Below, piece by piece: positions 61,269-64,000 of a stretch of DNA of 64,000 nt. Below the pieces are notes generated by a model that had not been told where the DNA came from, ran no database searches, and saw nothing but the letters and a program-made list of their open reading frames with translations. Within the stretch, counting starts at the first letter, position 1. The number at the start of each line of letters is the position of its first letter. This stretch comes from Nocardia vulneris (GTDB lineage Bacteria > Actinomycetota > Actinomycetes > Mycobacteriales > Mycobacteriaceae): positions 452,526 through 516,525 of the forward strand of contig NZ_BDCI01000001.1 of the NCBI RefSeq assembly GCF_001613425.1, written 5' to 3'. The translations under genes were made by a program, and so were the position numbers.

Positions 61269-63821
61269 GTGAACGACGACCTGCAGCGGGGGGCAACGCG
61301 ACACCGCACGGCGGTGCTGGATGTGCGCGAGGTGCGCTGGGCCAGTCAAGCCAATGTCGTCACCGCCGTGCTGCGACGCAGGCCCGGCGTGCTCGATGTC
61401 GCCGCCAACCCGGCCGCCCACACCGCCACGGTCACCTACGACCCGGCACACACCTCGGTCCCCGAACTGGCCGGGTGGATCCGCGAGTGCGGCTACCACT
61501 GCGCAGGCCGCTCGGTCCCCACCCACCTCTGCGACCCCCTCCTCGAACCGGCCGACCCGCCCGCGGCCCACGACGAGCACGCCGGGCGGACCGCGCAGGG
61601 AGGCCACGGCGAGCGCGCAGGTCATGGCGAGCATGCCGGGCGGACTGCACAGGGTGGCCACGGCGAGCACGCCGGTCACGGCAAGCAGGCCGGGCCGGCT
61701 GCGCAAGGTGGCCATGGTGGCCACGACGAGCCGGGCGGTCATGACGAGCATGCTGGTCACGCCGCGCACGGCCGGCACGGTGGGCATGCCGGGCATGCGG
61801 GGATGTCCATGGCGGATATGGCGGCCGATATGCGGAATCGGTTCGTGGTGGCGGCGGTGTTCTCGGTGTTGGTGATGTTGTGGTCGCCGATGGCCACCGA
61901 CATGTTCGGGGTGCATCTGCCGGTGCCGTTCGGGCTGCGGCAGGACGTGTGGGCGCTGGTGCTGAGTGCGCCGGTGATCTTCTACGCGTCGGCGATCTTC
62001 TTCACCGGCGCGGTGGCGGCGTTGCGGGCGCGCACATTGGACATGATGGTGCTGGTCGCGGTGGGCATCGGGGCGGGCTGGCTGTATTCGCTGGCGATCA
62101 CGCTGACCGGCGGCGGTGAGGTGTTCTACGAGGCGTCGACGATGCTGGCGACCTTTGTGCTGCTGGGACATTGGTTCGAGATGCGGGCCCGCGGCGGCGC
62201 CAACGACGCGGTCCGGACATTGCTGGATCTGGCCCCGCCCAAGGCGGAGGTGATCCGGGACGGCGTGCCGGTGGAGGTGCCGACCGCCGATGTGGTGGTG
62301 GGTGATCTGCTGCTGGTGCGGCCGGGCGCGAAGATCGCAGTGGACGGGATGGTGCGCGAGGGCGACAGCGATGTCGACGAGTCGATGGTGACCGGGGAGA
62401 GTCTGCCGGTGCACAAGGAGCCGGGCGCCTCCGTCATCGGCGGGTCGTTGAACACCAACGGCACGCTGCGGGTGGCGGCCACGAAGGTCGGCGCGGAGAC
62501 GGCGCTGGCGCAGATCGTGGAACTCGTTCAGCAGGCGCAGAATTCGAAGGCGCCGGGCCAGAAGCTGGCGGACCGGGCGGCGTTCTGGCTGGTGCTCGTC
62601 GCGTTGGCCGGCGGCGCGTTGACGTTGACGGTGTGGCTGCTGGCCGGCGCGTCGTTCGCGAAGGCGATGCTGTTCGCGATCACGGTCGTGGTGATCACCT
62701 GCCCGGACGCGCTGGGTTTGGCGACGCCGACCGCGATCATGGTCGGCACCGGTTTGGGCGCGAAACGCGGTGTGCTGTTCAAGAACGCGCTCGCGCTCGA
62801 GGCGGCCGCGCGAATCCAGACGGTGGTGTTCGACAAGACCGGCACGCTGACCAAGGGCGAACCCGAGGTCACCGAGGTGCGTACCGCCGACGGTTTCACC
62901 GCCGACCAGGTGCTGCCCCTGGTCGCGGCGGTGGAGCGGGAATCCGAGCATCCGCTGGCCGCCGCGATCGTGCGGCACGCCGAGGGCGGGGTCCGGTTGT
63001 CGGCGAACAAGTTCGAGAACGTGCCGGGCCACGGCGCGGTCGCCGAGGTCGACGGGCACCGGGTCGCCGTCGGGAACCGGCGTTTGTTCGAGCGGGACGG
63101 CATCGAGCTGGGTTCTCTTGGCGCGCACCGGGATCGGCTCGCCGACTCGGGGCACACCGCGGTGCTGGTCGCGATCGACGGGGTCGCGGCGGCGGCGATC
63201 GGACTGGCGGACGCGCCGCGGGAGTCCTCGGCGGCCGCGGTCGCGGAACTGCACGACCTCGGTGTCGAGGTGGTGATGTTGACCGGCGACAACCGCGCCA
63301 CCGCGGCACGGATCGCGGCCGGGCTCGGCATCGACACGGTGATCGCGGAGGTGTTGCCCGGCGACAAGGCGGCGAAGATCGCCGAGCTGCAACGCGGGGG
63401 CCGCAAGGTCGCGATGGTCGGCGACGGTGTGAACGACGCGCCCGCGCTGGCGGGGGCCGATCTGGGGATCGCGATCGGCGCGGGCACCGACGTCGCGATC
63501 GAGACCGCCGATCTGGTGCTGATGCGTTCGGACCCGCTGGATGTGCCGACCGCCCTGCGCATCGGGCGCGGCACCTTACGCAAGATGCACCAGAATCTGG
63601 CGTGGGCGGTCGGCTACAACACGATCGCGCTGCCGATCGCGGCGGGCGTGTTCGTTCCGGCGTTCGGGTTCACGCTGCGGCCCGAGATCGCCGCCATGTC
63701 GATGTCGGGTTCCAGCATCATCGTGGCGTTGAACGCGGTGTCGCTAAAGCGACTTCGGCTGCCGGGACAGCGCCCCACCGATGCCGCCCCCGCAGCGGAC
63801 GAGCACCCTGCCCACCACTGA
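61269..63821 (+). CDS. Copper-type P1B ATPase with CPD motif and His-rich linker
   Basis: An 850-residue metal-exporting ATPase. Residues about 12-80 look like an HMA domain, but the GMxCxxC loop is replaced by VREVRWASQANVV, so it lacks the Cys pair. Residues about 100-177 form a His-rich linker (about 17 His) with repeated HAGRTAQGGHGE-type units. The ion-path motif is TCPDALGLATPTA (Cys478-Pro479-Asp480), with Asp where CopA has Cys. Other hallmarks are intact: VTGESLPVHK, FDKTGTLTKGEPE (Asp522), ESEHPLAAAIV and MVGDGVNDAPALAGADLGIA. The His-rich C-terminus (ADEHPAHH) adds to metal binding. The GTG at 61269 is spaced from GAGGAG; GTG 61260 is possible. The CsoR-like site suggests copper induction. 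Confidence 0.92.
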   Translation: MNDDLQRGATRHRTAVLDVREVRWASQANVVTAVLRRRPGVLDVAANPAAHTATVTYDPAHTSVPELAGWIRECGYHCAGRSVPTHLCDPLLEPADPPAAHDEHAGRTAQGGHGERAGHGEHAGRTAQGGHGEHAGHGKQAGPAAQGGHGGHDEPGGHDEHAGHAAHGRHGGHAGHAGMSMADMAADMRNRFVVAAVFSVLVMLWSPMATDMFGVHLPVPFGLRQDVWALVLSAPVIFYASAIFFTGAVAALRARTLDMMVLVAVGIGAGWLYSLAITLTGGGEVFYEASTMLATFVLLGHWFEMRARGGANDAVRTLLDLAPPKAEVIRDGVPVEVPTADVVVGDLLLVRPGAKIAVDGMVREGDSDVDESMVTGESLPVHKEPGASVIGGSLNTNGTLRVAATKVGAETALAQIVELVQQAQNSKAPGQKLADRAAFWLVLVALAGGALTLTVWLLAGASFAKAMLFAITVVVITCPDALGLATPTAIMVGTGLGAKRGVLFKNALALEAAARIQTVVFDKTGTLTKGEPEVTEVRTADGFTADQVLPLVAAVERESEHPLAAAIVRHAEGGVRLSANKFENVPGHGAVAEVDGHRVAVGNRRLFERDGIELGSLGAHRDRLADSGHTAVLVAIDGVAAAAIGLADAPRESSAAAVAELHDLGVEVVMLTGDNRATAARIAAGLGIDTVIAEVLPGDKAAKIAELQRGGRKVAMVGDGVNDAPALAGADLGIAIGAGTDVAIETADLVLMRSDPLDVPTALRIGRGTLRKMHQNLAWAVGYNTIALPIAAGVFVPAFGFTLRPEIAAMSMSGSSIIVALNAVSLKRLRLPGQRPTDAAPAADEHPAHH

Positions 63822-64000
63822 TCAACCGCGACCGTGCGGGCGGTGACGTGCAGCGGCGGTACCCACGCCGTCGGCCGGCGCACCCGACCACCGGGACGTC
63901 CTCGGTCGTCAGTGCGCCGCTGCGCCCGCAGCACCAGCTGGTGGTGAGCGGCACCGGCCGAGATACGCGCCGCCGCCACCGACTGCGCACTGCCGCGCAC
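63822..64000. other. Right window edge, no supported gene
   Basis: 179 bp following the ATPase. Minus frames crossing the edge (for example ARISAGAAHHQLVLRAQRR) have no recognisable motif and may be shadows of a gene beyond the window. Confidence 0.4.

Noticed and set aside
61565..61800. His/Gly repeats in the P1B ATPase considered as a frameshift or assembly artefact
   Set aside because: The frame is continuous with intact ATPase motifs downstream, and His-rich linkers occur in other copper ATPases.

Overview
The window is high-GC DNA dense with GTG starts and ATGA/GTGA overlaps, and it reads as a Corynebacteriales actinomycete, most likely Nocardia or a close relative. Support comes from a 13-cistron actinobacterial nuo operon with a single-domain response regulator upstream (the order recalled for the mycobacterial nuo locus), a Pmt-type protein mannosyltransferase, a Mak-cap protein, an actinobacterial SOS box and a FadD-type ligase. 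No rRNA, tRNA, transposase or CRISPR array was seen.

Layout. 1-7.7 kb: partial amidase, VOC protein, protein mannosyltransferase, several membrane or unknown proteins, and a TetR regulator divergent from a DUF4383 membrane gene with two near-identical palindromic operators between them. 7.7-9 kb: a gene-poor stretch with a 72-nt hairpin and an aldo/keto reductase remnant. 9-15.6 kb: a second TetR with its hydrolase, a secreted alpha/beta hydrolase, an SMI1/KNR4-like protein and a thioredoxin-reductase-like flavoprotein with a CxxCHGYE motif. 15.7-31.5 kb (minus): complete respiratory complex I, nuoA to nuoN, in which nuoH and nuoI form one uninterrupted reading frame. 32-37.2 kb: a response regulator, then a three-gene operon (Rossmann flavoprotein-like enzyme, small membrane protein, large FHA protein) that I cannot match to a described system. 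37.5-41.2 kb: XRE-cupin regulator, methyltransferase, DinB-like protein, epoxide-hydrolase-like enzyme, membrane protein. 41.4-47.5 kb: a Calvin-cycle operon, cbbL-cbbS-cbbX-fbp-prk, with a divergent LysR regulator, implying CO2 fixation by red-type form I RuBisCO. 47.6-53.3 kb: NTF2-like protein, DNA polymerase IV with a LexA box on its start codon, a BlaI/M56 pair, a winged-helix protein and an MFS exporter. 53.3-55.2 kb (minus): a compact peptide cluster with a 44-residue precursor ending in CISKAG repeats, an intercistronic hairpin, a PaaK-like adenylate-forming enzyme and a small VWH-motif protein. 55.6-64 kb: Nudix hydrolase, fatty-acid desaturase, Tat-exported metallo-beta-lactamase-fold protein, long-chain acyl-CoA ligase and a copper-type P1B ATPase behind a CsoR-like palindrome.

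How it fits together. Complex I and the cbb operon are the metabolic core: RuBisCO, its activase CbbX, FBPase and phosphoribulokinase regenerate and carboxylate RuBP, while complex I supplies respiratory energy or, in reverse, NADH. The remaining Calvin-cycle enzymes must lie elsewhere. The two best candidates for undescribed biology are the CISKAG peptide cluster (53.3-55.2 kb) and the flavoprotein/membrane/FHA operon (32.6-37.2 kb). All family assignments are by eye from motifs; no database search was run.
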